Below are positions 38,301 to 49,380 of a stretch of DNA of 64,000 nucleotides, piece after piece. This DNA comes from Cladorhizidae sp. MBARI D1340-BT2 (taxonomy: Eukaryota; Porifera; Demospongiae; Poecilosclerida; Cladorhizidae): assembly GCA_028752905.1 (NCBI GenBank), contig JAQNBH010000004.1, forward strand, positions 36,362,765-36,426,764, read 5' to 3'. The position numbers and the translations under genes were made by a program. Each line of letters opens with the position of its first letter. Positions within the stretch are counted from its first letter, which is position 1. Under the pieces are notes generated by a model. The model was not told the DNA's origin and did no database searches. It saw only the letters and a list, made by a program, of their open reading frames with translations.

Positions 38301-39842
38301 AATGTGTGTACAGTATAGAGCAGGCTTGATATAGCAGTCGCTGAAGGGTTTTGCTCAACTTAGCTACTTGATCTAGGGTGTAATCTAACATCAAGATAGC
38401 TGCCACAGTTCTTTCTATTCTAGAGTGTTGAATCACTGACTAGGTCAGCCACTCTTCCTGCTATTTCTCTCTGAAATTTCATCAGCTAAGAAAACCTAAA
38501 ACCCCAAAGTTCCTGGATTGTGTGTGTGTGGGGGGGGGGTGCAAGTCACCAGACCTCCCGAGGGTACCCTACAGGCACTTGGAGTCATGCTCCCCTACCC
38601 CAAGAGAGATCCTGAAAGAAACCTGTCATTGGTTATGATTATTATTGTTGTTGTTGTTGTGGTCAAGTGATGATGGTGTGCTTGTGTTTCTTGTTGAAGA
38701 TATGACCTGGCTGAACCTGCCTTTGCTTGGTGTATTGACACTATCAGAGAGAAGCTGGCCAAAGAAGAATGCAAAGAGACGTGAGCCTTTGCTGTACTAC
38801 TATAGTACCCACGAGCACAATGAGGTTACGCTGGTGAAATCTGAACCACACCAAAGGGGCAATGGGTCGTGTCAGCTATTAAACATGCAGCCTCGTTCTC
38901 ACTTGTGCTGTGCAGCCAGGCCAGTCTCGCTTAGAATCCCCAGGCATTCCCTCGTCACTATGACGACCATTCCTGATTTATGTAAGTCTGCACTATTTAA
39001 GGCAAGTGACCCATTCACATTTTTTATGGGAAGTGAGCGTACAGTGCATGCATAGATATGCCATGTGCGGCAATAACCAATTTCCCATCCAACTATCTAC
39101 TGAGGGGTAACTTCACTCACCACCTAGCATACAGTTTGCTTGTTCTCTATTGTTAAAGTTAAGGTGTGTTATATATGTATCTTATAGGCATGCCATGCTA
39201 CATGTAGGTAAACATACTGTACATAGTATACTACTAGTATATATACTTGTAAAGTTTATCTCATTTGGTGTAGTACATTCTTAAAGGTAAGGTGCCTGAA
39301 AGATATTCGTCCAGGCCTAATGCTCGGTAAACAAACTGTAGTATACTAATAGTATACTAGTAAAGTATCTTCTATACTAGGACTACTACGTTCTTAACGG
39401 TGATAAATATTCTTGCAGACGTGCCATGCTCGGTTTGGGTCTCACGTGCAGAGCTCTCTTCTACAGCTACCGCCAGCAACATGACAAAGCCGTCGTGGAC
39501 TATACGGAGCAGCTAGGTATAGCAGAGACTGTCCATGGCAAGCAAAGCATCCAGGTACATATAATGGTGAAGGTCTTAAGGGCATTTATGTTTGTTTGGC
39601 CATGCTTGCTTGGAGCTGACCTAATATCACGTGTGTCTGGAGTAGTAGGGGAAGTTCTGAGATTCATGAGGTAATAATCCTGCGAATTCTGGATCCAATG
39701 TAAATATATATATATATAATTATTATATGTATATATATATATATATACAATAATTATATATATTATATATACAATAATTATATATATATACAATAATTAT
39801 ACAATAATTATATATACACAATAATTATATATATATATACAA

Positions 39843-39880
<38 letters not shown>

Positions 39881-42800
39881 ATATATACGATAATTATATA
39901 TATATATATCTGTATATATATACAATAATTATATATGTATATATATACAATAATTATATATATATATATACAATAATTATATATATATATATATATACAA
40001 TAATTATGTATAATAATTATATATATATATATGTGTGCATATGTGCAAAGTTTGTAGTGTGCCTATCTTTGAGACAGGCCACCAGAGCATGACTAGGAGT
40101 GGAGTGTGGCTTTATGTCAGTGCAGAGATGGAAGCTTATGGTGGTTAAGCAACTGCAAGTCTCTAATTTTGCTGCAAGTCTAGGGAAGAGCCGAGTGGGA
40201 AACTCTGTGATCAATAGAGTGCATGCACTGACTTAAGGTGGTAGGGTTAGACAGAGGTCACTTGACCTTTAGCTACTAATTATGTGTATATCTTGTGATC
40301 TGCCAATCTTTTTATAATCTAATAAATGATCTAATAAATGATAAGGTAACAAATGATCATTTTCCAACCACAACACAAGACATTTATATATATACCTCAC
40401 AGAGTTTCTGCAGGTACTTACTAGTTATTATTATTGTTGTATATATTTGTTATTATTATTATTGTTGTATTTATTATTATTATTATTATTATTACCTCAG
40501 CCAAGCAGGGTATATTTTCACCCTAGTTTGTTGGTTTGGCTGTCTGATAGCAAGATTATGACGGATTTTCATGATGTTTTATGGATTGATTAGGAAGGGG
40601 TTAAATTCAAGCATGGAAGCTATCAATGCCAGAAATGGCATGGCACTTGGCGACATCGGCCATTTAATTAGGCACGTACTTGCACATGCATATTTCGTGT
40701 TGGCTATGGTTGGTCACAAATAATTGTTGGGAGTGGTTGAGGTTTGTAGCTTCTGGTTGCTATTATTATTGTTATTATTATTTTTGAACTTATTTATCTA
40801 TTGTTAACATCAACATAATTATTGTTATATTATTACTATCGTCATCATCATTATTATTATTACAACCATCGTCATGGGCGGACCCAGGAGGGTGCCAAGC
40901 CACCCCTCCTCCCACCCTCCCTAAAATGTTATTGGTATGATCAACATTGTCTGATAATGTACATAGCTCTGTGTTGCTTATGCCAGTAGTCTATCATAAT
41001 CAACACTATAGCTAGCACATGTATAGTAGTTGGCTATGGAGATCAATAAAGATGCTATTGGCATAAATAAAGATGTAGCTATTGGCATAAATAAAGATGT
41101 AGCTATGGACATAAATAAAGATGTAGCTATTGGCATAAATAATGATGTAGCTATTGGCATAAATAAAGATGTAGCTATTGGCATAAATAAAGATGTGGCT
41201 ATTGGCATAAATAAAGATGCAGCTATTGACATCCATAAAGATTTAGCTATTGGCATAAATAAAGATGTAGCTATGGACATCAATAAAGATGTGGCTATTG
41301 GGATGTAGCTATTGGCATAAATAAAGATGTAGTTATTGACATAAATAAAGATGTGGCTATTGGCATAAATAATGAAGTAGCTATTGGCATAAATAAAGAT
41401 GTAGCTATTGGCATAAATAAAGATGTGGCTATTGGCATAAATAAAGATGCAGCTATTGGCATAAATAAAGATGTAGCTATTGGCATAAATAAAGATGTAG
41501 CTATGGACATCAATAAAGATGCAGCTATTGGCATAAATAAAGATGTAGCTATTGGCATAAATAAAGATGTGGCTATTGGCATAAATATGCAGCTATTGGC
41601 ATAAATAAAGATGTAGCTATTGGCATAAATAAAGATGTAGCTATTGGCATAAATAAAGATGTAGCTATGGACATCAATAAAGATGCAGCTATTGGCATAA
41701 ATAAAGATGTAGCTATTGGCATAAATAAAGATGCAGCTATTGGCATAAATAAAGATGTAGTTATTGGCATAAATAAAGATGTAGCTATTGGCATAAATAA
41801 AGATGTAGTTATTGGCATAAATAAAGATGTAGTTATTGGCATAAATAAAGATGTAGCTATTGGCATAAATAAAGATGCAGCTATTGGCATAAATAAAGAT
41901 GTAGCTATGGACATAAATAAAGATGTAGCTATTGGCATAAATAAAGATGTAGCTATTGGCATAAATAAAGATGTAGCTATTGGCATAAATAAAGATGTAG
42001 CTATTGGCATAAATAAAGATGTAGCTATTGGTATAAATAAAGATGTAGCTATTGGCATAAATAAAGATGTAGCTATTGGCATAAATAAAGATGTAGCTAT
42101 TGGCATAAATAAAGATGCAGCTATTGGCATAAATAAAGATGTAGCTATGGACATAAATAAAGATGTAGCTATTGGCATAAATAAAGATGTAGCTATTGGC
42201 ATAAATAAAGATGTAGCTATTGGCATAAATAAAGATGTAGCTATTGGCATAAATAAAGATGTAGCTATTGGTATAAATAAAGATGTAGCTATTGGCATAA
42301 ATAAAGATGTAGCTATTGGCATAAATAAAGATGTAGCTATTGGCATAAATAAAGATGTGGCTATTGGCATAAATAAAGATGTGGCTATTGGCATAAATAA
42401 AGATGTAGCTATGGACATAAATAAAGATGTAGCCATTGGCATAAATAAAGATGTAGCCATTGGCATAAATAAAATATTAGCTAACAGAAGTCCAAGAAAT
42501 ATTTGTTTCTAAGTAATCAATTGATTGATCAAATTGTAAAAATGATGAATCTTATTTGCTTTTATAATTGCTTTTGTATGTGATTTGCATGTACATGTCA
42601 TCTCCGAAATCCTACGCCCTCAGGGTTCTAGCTACTGGGGGAGAGGGGGGGGGGGGGGGGGGGGGGCCAAAACATCCAGGTATTATAATACGTATTTTGT
42701 CCTCATGATTAAGGTACACAGAAGCTTGACCCTCCCTAAGGTACTCCGGGTCTCCAAAAGTTAAGCCCCCCCCCCCCCTCCCCTTAAATATGCCTGGATC

Positions 42801-45800
42801 CGCTCCTGATCGTCATCATCATTATTGTTGTTGTTATTATTATTAATTATTATGATGATGATGATGATGATTATGGTTATGACTACGATTACCATCTTCA
42901 TCATTTCTTGCCCTAACTCCATTGCTGACTCTAATAGACATTCTCTTGGTCAGCCACCATTGTGTTCACTATGCAGGTGGCTGTTGCCTATAGCAACCTG
43001 GCTGTTGAAGTGGATGCATGCAGGGATTCTGAACGAGCACTCGCTCTGATCAATACAAGCTTAGAGATGGCTGACGCTCTACTGGCACGGGCAACTGACT
43101 CCGCTGAAGTGGCAGATTTGAAACAACACGAAGCCACATTTCATGTGAATTTGGGCATTATTCATTCCAATAATGGTATGTGTGTATCAGTAATCAGTTA
43201 CCTGTTGCATGCCCATTCCCATTACATGCTGCACATGTGTGAAATATGGCAACTACGTTGGCCAATTGTGTGTACCGTACCTTAATTGATTAGAACACGT
43301 GTGACGTGTGGACAGCCTACGTAGCTGCACGTACTAATTGAGGGCGTGTTCTATTCAAGCGAGCGAACTATTATTCGAAAGTGACTAACAGGCATGTTCA
43401 CAATAGTTGCACAAGATCACTGGATCTTGAGCAGGTGATAATCACTGATGGCAGCGGTGTTCCTGGCCTAGCTGGCATTTCTATTCTAGCTTCTTCTTCT
43501 TCATAGTCAGCTTTGTCATTTGCGAAGGGGTTGTCATCGTCAAGCCTCTCCAAACTCTTTACTCTGGAGTTTGAGTGTCTCTCTGGTGATGTTTGCTGCT
43601 GTACTTTCTGCTACCTGCCCGGGGCTTTAAACAGTGAATGCTCTCAGCCTGTGAGCCATCTGTCTCGACTGGAACACAGCAACTTTTGAAGAATTTGAAT
43701 ATCACTTCAGTGGCTACAGATTGCCTTGCATCCACTCCAGACTGAGCATTTTCTCTTAAACGTTCATACCTTCCTGCTGGTGTGTAGTCTGCTATGAACT
43801 ATGTCATTTGAGATAGTCAATATGCACTGTCTAAAAGGGTGCGGTCAAATCGTGGAAATATGGTATGCTACTGTATATACATATACTACCAGAAACACTC
43901 TCCCTCCAGTCGGGATATTCATGTCCCTCCCTTCTAACTTAATCTACAACATTACACTTGAGCGCAGACCCTGTATCTAGATGCATTCATTTTGCCATTA
44001 TGGTTGTTTTAAAATGTGGCATGCCCAGGGGCATGACCTAATGGTCTAAGGCCTTCCTGGAGTCAGGGATTTTCAATTATGTGCGACTTACAGTGTATCG
44101 AGTCTATTAAATAAATAAACACATGCACAAACACGCACCACACACACATGCATGCATACACACAAGCTTACATAAACACGCACCACACACACATGCATGC
44201 ACACACACACAAGCTTACATAAACACACTCACACAAGCTTACATAAACACACTCACACACACAGAGAGACTCATTTAGAAACAAGACAAAAATGTTTTAA
44301 TTTGATTGACTAGTCAAATAAGAAATTAACTAATAATTTACAACAAAAACCTTTACCTATTAACTCCCTATTAACTCCAAATATAATATAGGTGTAAAAT
44401 AACGAGTATTATAATATATAATTAATAATAGGTAAAGGGTCCTGTAAATAATTGATAATTGGTAAAGGGTCCTGTAAAGGGTCCTGTAAATAATTATTAA
44501 TAGGTAAAGGGTCATAATAGGTAATAATCGGTAATAGGTAAAAGGACATTTAAACCTTAAAGACATTTAAATGGACATTTAAATATTTAATAATAGGTAA
44601 AGGGACAATAGGTAAAGGGACATAAATAATAGGTAAAGGTAAGGATCCTGTAAATAGGTATAATATATAATAATAGGTAAGGGTCATGGGTCATGTAAAT
44701 AATTAATAATAGGTAAAGGGTTAGTTAAAGGGTCATGTAAATATTTTTGTCTGCATCGGTAAATTCTTGTTTCATTTCTTTGTGATCCAATTATATTTAT
44801 TTTAAAAAACTTTTTTGTGTTTATATCAAGCATCGCCTACAAGAAGTTACTCAGTGTAACACTAGAAGTTATGTTTTATTATTTACTAGTATATACCATG
44901 TTCATTGCTCAAGTAAAGAAGTGAATATATATGTATCATAAGGTTTTTGTTGAAGGTCTGAAATGTTAACACACGAGTAAACATCTCAGATAACCAACTG
45001 ATCACTTATTGACACCAAAAACTTCAGCTGTTGTTGACTCAGCTCAGTTCTGTGCTGTTAACTATTGTCACAGGAGTAAGCTTCTGAGGGAACCACCTGA
45101 TAGACCATGAATTATCAGTTACGTGGTTTTGTTGAAGCTCTGTCTGCTAAGAATATCACAAGAGTAAAGTTCTGAAGAAAAAAACTGATCACTTCATGGT
45201 AGGAAAACATGTGGCAAACTCGGCTAGACTGCATATTGAATGAGCATGATGAATGCGCATGAGCGTGTTTATGACAGGTGGTCACCCTTTACCAATTGGT
45301 AAGTGTTTAGCTGAGTAATTAGCGCTGAATAAAAATGTTTTTCACACTATGTATAGTTAGGTAGGTAGGGGGAAAGTACAAAAATGCATAGATGGATGAT
45401 ATGAAACTGATTAGTCATTGCAATGCACAGTTTAGAGTCTTCTGGTAGTAAAATTATGATAATTCACATCGGCTCCACGCTTACTCCCATTGGATTCAAG
45501 GCACGCTCAAAGCGTTTCCGATTGGTCATCATAAACTCCGTAGAAGAAAATTTCATAATTTTCAATCCTGTGTGATGTACACTACGCATTAAAGTTGCAT
45601 ATTACCTGCGTCCATTTCAGCAAGTTGTGTTAGTGTGCAGCGATCCTCGAGGTTGCCACATCTATAGAGACAGACAATGGGGTGCTTCAATTGGAAAATG
45701 ATCTCTTTTCATTGGGCAATTAGCAATCCAACGAGTAATTCTCTGGTGAAGTAGACCCTTTACCAAACCACTATCCTTATACTAAATGTAGACTAATGTG

Positions 45801-48800
45801 TAAAGCACAAGTGGTGTTAATTTTTATTTCGTTTTCTCCACCAACATACTGTAGCAATAATTCCCACCACCAAAAAAATCATGGCTATACCGTATCTGCT
45901 AGTTCAGACAGAAGTGTTGTAAAATTTTCTCGTTCTTGCCTCCTAATGTTGATGGGATAAAATATAAAGAAAGGGGCTGGGGGGGTTCTCCACTGGTATG
46001 TAGCATGCGATACTTTCCTCCTCTTAGGCCTATGGGCCGAGATTTGCTACTCTGAGCCATAGCTGTGCAAACAACTTGCAAAGAAAAACTGGAATAACTT
46101 GTGCTTGTTAGCTATGAAAGAACCAGCTACAGGTATTAGTCAGTAAACTTTATGTGTTTGTTATTTGGAACTGTCTCTCAGCGTCCACCATCCTAATCTT
46201 TATTTTTATTCCATGGTTAGATTAAATTAGATTTAAACTGTCCACCTCCGGGGATCGAACCAACCAAACGAAACTAATGGCGCAGAAAATGAGAGGAATT
46301 TTATTTACTTAATTTTTTCCCCTTTTTCCCCCCCTTCTTCCGCAAGATGATGCGCTTGACTGCATTCCTCTGAAAATCGGTAGACAAGCCCTCAACATCG
46401 CAACATCTGAGGATCGATTGGAGTAGCTATAGACATCAAGATAGCTACTGAAAGATCGATCGGTCTAGCTTCGGAGTCACTTCGACATCGGCTTAGCTGA
46501 ACGAGTGTTCATTTACCAACCTCCTCTGACTGTGCCCTAATTTGAACCAGCTCCCAAATGCTACAGATGGAGAACTGCTCACTGGGCACTCGACTGTGGT
46601 ATCTCTACATCGCCATAGCTGACCGTCGCTTGAAGGTAGTATCTTGACACTACTAGAGTTAAATGATGCTCAATGCAGTAGCTCTCTACATCACCACAGC
46701 TCACAGGCCTCTCAATGCAGTAGCTCTCTACATCACCACAGCTCACAGGCCTCTCAATGCAGTAGCTCTCTACATCACCACAGCTCACAGGCCTCTCAAT
46801 GCAGTAGCTCTCTTCATCACCACAGCTCACAGGCCTCTCAATGCAGTAGCTCTCTACATCACCACAGCTCACAGGCCTCTCAATGCAGTAGCTCTCTATA
46901 TCACCACAGCTCACAGGCCTCTCAATGCAGTAGCTCTCTACATCACCACAGCTCACAGGCCTCTCAATGCAGTAGCTCTCTACATCACTACAGCTCACAG
47001 GCCTCTCAATGCAGTAGCTCTCTACATCATCATAGCTCACAGGCTTCTCAATGCAGTAGCTCTCTACATCAGCTCACAGGCCTCTCAATGCAGTAGCTCT
47101 CTACATCACCATAGCTCACAGGCCTCTCAATGCAGTAGCTCTCTACATCACCATAGCTCACAGGCCTCTCAATGCAGTAGCTCTCTACATCACTACAGCT
47201 CACAGGCCTCTCAATGCAGTAGCTCTCTACATCATCATAGCTCACAGGCTTCTCAATGCAGTAGCTCTCTACATCAGCTCACAGGCCTCTCAATGCAGTA
47301 GCTTTCTACATCACCATAGCTCACAGGCCTCTCAATGCAGTAGCTCTCTACATCACCATAGCTCACAGGCCTCTCAATGCAGTAGCTCTCTACATCACTA
47401 CAGCTCACAGGCCTCTCAATGCAGTAGCTCTCTACATCATCATAGCTCACAGGCTTCTCAATGCAGTAGCTCTCTACATCAGCTCACAGGCCTCTCAATG
47501 CAGTAGCTCTCTACATCACCATAGCTCACAGGCCTCTCAATGCAGTAGCTCTCTACATCACCATAGCTCACAGGCCTCTCAATGCAGTAGCTCTCTACAT
47601 CACTACAGCTCACAGGCCTCTCAATGCAGTAGCTCTCTACATCATCATAGCTCACAGGCTTCTCAATGCAGTAGCTCTCTACATCAGCTCACAGGCCTCT
47701 CAATGCAGTAGCTCTCTACATCACCATAGCTCACAGGCCTCTCAATGCAGTAGCTCTCTACATCACCATAGCTCACATGCCTCTCAATGCAGTAGCTCTC
47801 TACATCACAACAGCTCACAGGCCTCTCAATGCAGTAGCTCTCTACATTGATCACCATAGCTCACTACATTGATCACCATAGCTCACAGGCCTCTCAATGC
47901 AGTGGCTCTCTACATCACCACAGCTCACAGGCCTCTCAATGCAGTAGCTCTCTACATCACCATAGCTCACAGGCCTCTCAATGCAGTAGCTCTCTCCATC
48001 ACCACAGCTCACAGGCCTCTCAATGCAGTAGCTCTCTACATCACCATAGCTCACAGGCCTCTCAATGCAGTGGCTCTCTACATCACCATAGCTCACAGGC
48101 CTCTCAATGCAGTAGCTCTCTACATCACCACAGCTCACAGGCCTGTCAATGCAGTAGCTCTCTACATCACCACAGCTCACAGGCCTCTCAATGCAGTAGC
48201 TCTCTACATCACCATAGCTCACAGGCCTCTCAATGCAGTAGCTCTCTACTACATCACCATACCCAGCTCACAGGCCTCTCAATGCAGTAGCTCTCTACAT
48301 TACCACAGCTCACAGGCCTCTCAATGCAGTAGCTCTCTACATCACCATAGCTCACAGGCATCTCAGTGCAGTAGCTCTCTACATCACCAGGCCTCTGACT
48401 GCAGTAGCTCTCTACATCACCACAGCTCTCAATGCAGTAGCTCTCTACATCACCACAGCTCACAGGCCACATGACTTCTTAGCTCTTGGAATTGACAAAG
48501 CTGACCTGCTCTGCTTGAATGTTGCGGCTCTGAACACGACACAGCTTTGAAGCCTACCCCCCCCCCCACCCTCCCCTCCCCTCTAAGGACAACAGCTATA
48601 TATATATATTTTTTATCCATTAGAATTTCAGCACTTGTTGTAAAGTTTATTTGGGATGCTACTAGGAAGCTAGCACTCAATTGCTACACCAAAAAATGAA
48701 TGAATATTAGTCGAGCAATGTAGAATAGCTGCTTATCAAAATTACGATTGGTATGACAAATCTCCTCTTTCCTGTTATCTTGTGTGCTGCCCCTCCTCTC

Positions 48801-49231
48801 TAGCAGTAATAATCCCTCCCACTAATACAGGCAGGTATCTCTCATTAATATGCAGATTGTGGTCTTGCTAGCCTTGCACAGATCAAATAACTGTAGTTGA
48901 TAGCATTTGTCTAGATGAAGAACTAAAATAACTGTAGTTGATAGCATTTGTCTAGATGAAGAACTAACTAACCATGGACGTCGAGGTAGCAAGTGAGTGA
49001 ACCTCAAGCATTGCAGGATGCATGCAGTCTATAAAATCGTTCCTTGTTGTTGTCTTTGATGATCTGTGTTGTTGTTGTTGTTGTTGTTTTGTGGTTACAG
49101 GACGGTATCCGTTGGCGTTATCTGCATATGACCAAGCTGAGTCTCTGGCTGATGGCTCTGAAGACGAGCATCTAATAGCACAGATCAAGCAAGGACGAGA
49201 TAAATGCAAATCCTCTGTTAGAACTTCATAG
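32800..49231 (+). CDS. TTC19: TTC19-like mitochondrial TPR protein, eight coding exons recognised (5' end unresolved)
   Basis: Eight exons (listed separately) join in consistent phase to about 312 codons ending at TAG 49231; human TTC19 is about 380 aa including its presequence. Family matches run in order: a hydrophobic segment (VVVVGLVWY) followed by Glu/Lys-rich residues, a TPR-like helix pair (AEKSYHNALAL), LANLYLEQKKW, AELVFKETMRVML, AFIEISLKLGRVYHNRKRY, AWCIDTIREKL, MLGLGLTCRALFYSY, YSNLAVEVDA and the C-terminal RYPLALSAYDQAESLADG. The FIEISLKL and LGLGLTCRAL stretches follow TTC19 closely. Known role of the family: inner-membrane protein that binds complex III and helps clear Rieske-protein fragments. 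The first exon with the presequence is not identified: exon 1 here starts in codon phase 1, and an in-frame ATG at 32790 lies in what looks like an acceptor (tgcttgcag). AATAAA follows at 49375. Confidence 0.85.
33218..33256 (+). CDS. TTC19: TTC19-like exon B (13-codon micro-exon)
   Basis: Pyrimidine-rich acceptor (ccttcccag) ends at 33217 and donor gtaagt starts at 33257. It encodes LANLYLEQKKWLE, matching the LANLAFIRGQ-type helix of TTC19. Phase 0 on both sides. Confidence 0.85.
33410..34200 (+). repeat. Intronic minisatellite, 18 bp, about 44 copies
   Basis: The unit GTGTTGCCTAGGTTATGA lies between TTC19-like exons B and C. Two deletions (CCTAGGGAGTGTT at about 33632 and 33880) shift the frame. 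Confidence 0.95.
34266..34740 (+). repeat. Intronic minisatellite, CACATGTAG-based
   Basis: Irregular units of AGTCACATGTAGCCACAGT directly follow the 18-bp array in the same intron. Confidence 0.9.
35168..35224 (+). CDS. TTC19: TTC19-like exon C
   Basis: Acceptor tctcttcag ends at 35167 and donor gtataa starts at 35225. Nineteen codons, AELVFKETMRVMLHAGSPK, continue the TPR directly after exon B. Phase 0 on both sides. Confidence 0.88.
35425..35486 (+). CDS. TTC19: TTC19-like exon D
   Basis: Acceptor atctttcag ends at 35424 and donor gtgagg starts at 35487. It encodes DSDAFIEISLKLGRVYHNRK and two bases of the next Arg codon. The EISLKL core is the best-conserved TTC19 stretch in the gene. 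Confidence 0.9.
35525..37340 (+). repeat. Intronic minisatellite, ~60 bp, about 31 copies
   Basis: The unit is GTTGATGGTTATGACTGTAG, then TTGGTGATTGTTTAG and a variable (GTT)n(GCT) tract, between exons D and E. Length varies through the GTT tract. Confidence 0.95.
37560..38436 (-). pseudogene. Second hAT-like transposase relic, inside a TTC19-like intron
   Basis: Antisense to the host gene between exons D and E. From 38436 the minus strand reads LDYTLDQVAKLSKTLQ, and then after a gap DLEAATEIKVT, like the DUF4371-type middle of C17orf113/ZNF862-like hAT proteins. Around 38040 it reads FSIFDLRKLP. At 37720-37570 it reads INFSKMKLIKTRLRNW, then KKLSDDNLEAV, the hAT dimerisation end. A 60-bp direct duplication at about 38020-38150 interrupts it. 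Stops occur between blocks. It differs from the BED-hAT at 21-23 kb. Confidence 0.65.
38700..38780 (+). CDS. TTC19: TTC19-like exon E
   Basis: Acceptor ttgttgaag ends at 38699 and donor gtgagc starts at 38781. It completes the split Arg codon and encodes YDLAEPAFAWCIDTIREKL and the following KEEC stretch, ending two bases into a Thr codon. The pattern AxxAFxWCIxTIxEK is the second half of a TPR as in TTC19. Confidence 0.88.
39419..39554 (+). CDS. TTC19: TTC19-like exon F
   Basis: Acceptor attcttgcag ends at 39418 and donor gtacat starts at 39555. It encodes RAMLGLGLTCRALFYSYRQ, then HDKAVVDYTEQLGIAE and HGKQSIQ, matching the LLGMCLDACARY and EKALQI-EEIQGE region of vertebrate TTC19. Ends in phase 0. 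Confidence 0.9.
39695..40033 (+). repeat. AT-rich repeat (TA)n with ACAATAATTATA units
   Basis: About 340 bp of alternating TATATA and ACAATAATTATATA in the intron between exons F and G. Confidence 0.9.
41030..42477 (+). repeat. Intronic minisatellite, 24 bp, about 60 copies
   Basis: The unit is GATGTAGCTATTGGCATAAA plus TAAA, between exons F and G. A ten-unit block is duplicated: 41881-42118 is identical to 42121-42358. Frames on both strands stay open because 24 is a multiple of three. Confidence 0.95.
42640..42667. repeat. Poly(G) tract
   Basis: A run of more than 20 G after GAGAGGG, in the intron before exon G, with a poly(C) run about 110 bp downstream. Confidence 0.95.
42977..43175 (+). 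CDS. TTC19: TTC19-like exon G
   Basis: Acceptor actatgcag ends at 42976 and donor gtatgt starts at 43176. It encodes VAVAYSNLAVEVDACRDSER through FHVNLGIIHSNN and the first base of a Gly codon, corresponding to the penultimate TPR pair. An Ala/Asp-rich linker (ARATDSAEVADLKQHE) is longer than in vertebrates. Confidence 0.88.
44120..44265 (+). repeat. CA-rich tandem repeat
   Basis: Repeated CACACACATGCATGCA and CAAGCTTACATAAACAC units inside the intron between exons G and H. Confidence 0.8.
44360..44745 (+). repeat. Degenerate AATAGGTAAAGGGTC tandem repeat
   Basis: Irregular repeats of AATAATAGGTAAAGGGTCAT and GTAAATAATT in the same intron. Confidence 0.75.
46347..46426 (+). CDS. Possible alternative terminal exon of the TTC19-like gene
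   Basis: A pyrimidine-rich acceptor (cccccccttcttccgcaag) ends at 46346. Joined to exon G in its phase it reads on in frame for 26 residues, DDALDCIPLKIGRQALNIAT then SEDRLE, and stops at TAG 46424. The A-L-IGxQALxIA pattern is TPR-like. No donor would restore the phase to exon H, so it would act as an alternative last exon. Chance cannot be excluded. Confidence 0.35.
46660..48475 (+). repeat. Intronic minisatellite, 42 bp, about 43 copies, with a 205-bp higher-order unit
   Basis: The unit contains CAGCTCACAGGCCTCTCAAT, then GCAGTAGCTCTCTACATCAC. Between about 46983 and 47803 a block of four full units plus one 37-bp unit repeats at exactly 205 bp (starts 46983, 47188, 47393, 47598). The whole lies between exons G and H. 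Confidence 0.95.
49101..49231 (+). CDS. TTC19: TTC19-like exon H (C-terminal exon)
   Basis: Acceptor gtggttacag ends at 49100. The exon completes the Gly codon and encodes RYPLALSAYDQAESLADGSE and a basic tail ending CKSSVRTS, stop TAG at 49229-49231. It aligns with the final RYTQAKEIYQEALKQAK helix pair of TTC19. Confidence 0.88.
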
Positions 49232-49267
49232 ATTACCTGTAGTGTCAGTTTTCATTTGCACTGTAGA

Positions 49268-49269
<2 letters not shown>

Positions 49270-49318
<49 letters not shown>
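49270..49318 (+). repeat. TG microsatellite in the TTC19-like 3' UTR
   Basis: About 24 TG dinucleotides between stop codon and poly(A) signal. Confidence 0.95.
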
Positions 49319-49319
<1 letters not shown>

Positions 49320-49374
49320 GTAGTATTTAGCTACAGTGTATAATTATATTAACCTATTAACCTGAACTTTTGTA

Positions 49375-49380
49375 AATAAA
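49375..49380 (+). terminator. Poly(A) signal AATAAA of the TTC19-like gene
   Basis: AATAAA lies about 145 bases after the stop codon, beyond a TG microsatellite in the 3' UTR, and is followed by T-rich sequence. Confidence 0.6.

Larger units (their letters stand above)
43176..46346. other. Intron after exon G, upstream part
   Basis: It contains the CA and AATAGG repeats and an antisense coding-like stretch at 43440-43800 (YTPAGRYERLRENAQSGVDA and, in another frame, RLDDDNPFANDKADYEEEE) that I cannot assign. Confidence 0.45.

Noticed and set aside
41030..42477. Long repeat proteins on both strands (about 281 and 297 codons)
   Set aside because: Both strands are open because the 24-bp unit lacks stops in those frames. 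The array lies inside a well-supported intron.
46240..46275. tRNA gene or tRNA-derived SINE on the minus strand
   Set aside because: GGTTCGATCC matches a B box, but no A box, acceptor stem or anticodon arm fits at the right distance.
46660..48475. Three overlapping repeat proteins, or a CRISPR array
   Set aside because: The array has no unique spacers and no dyad-symmetric repeat, and sits in a eukaryotic intron. Frames are open only through the 42-bp period.
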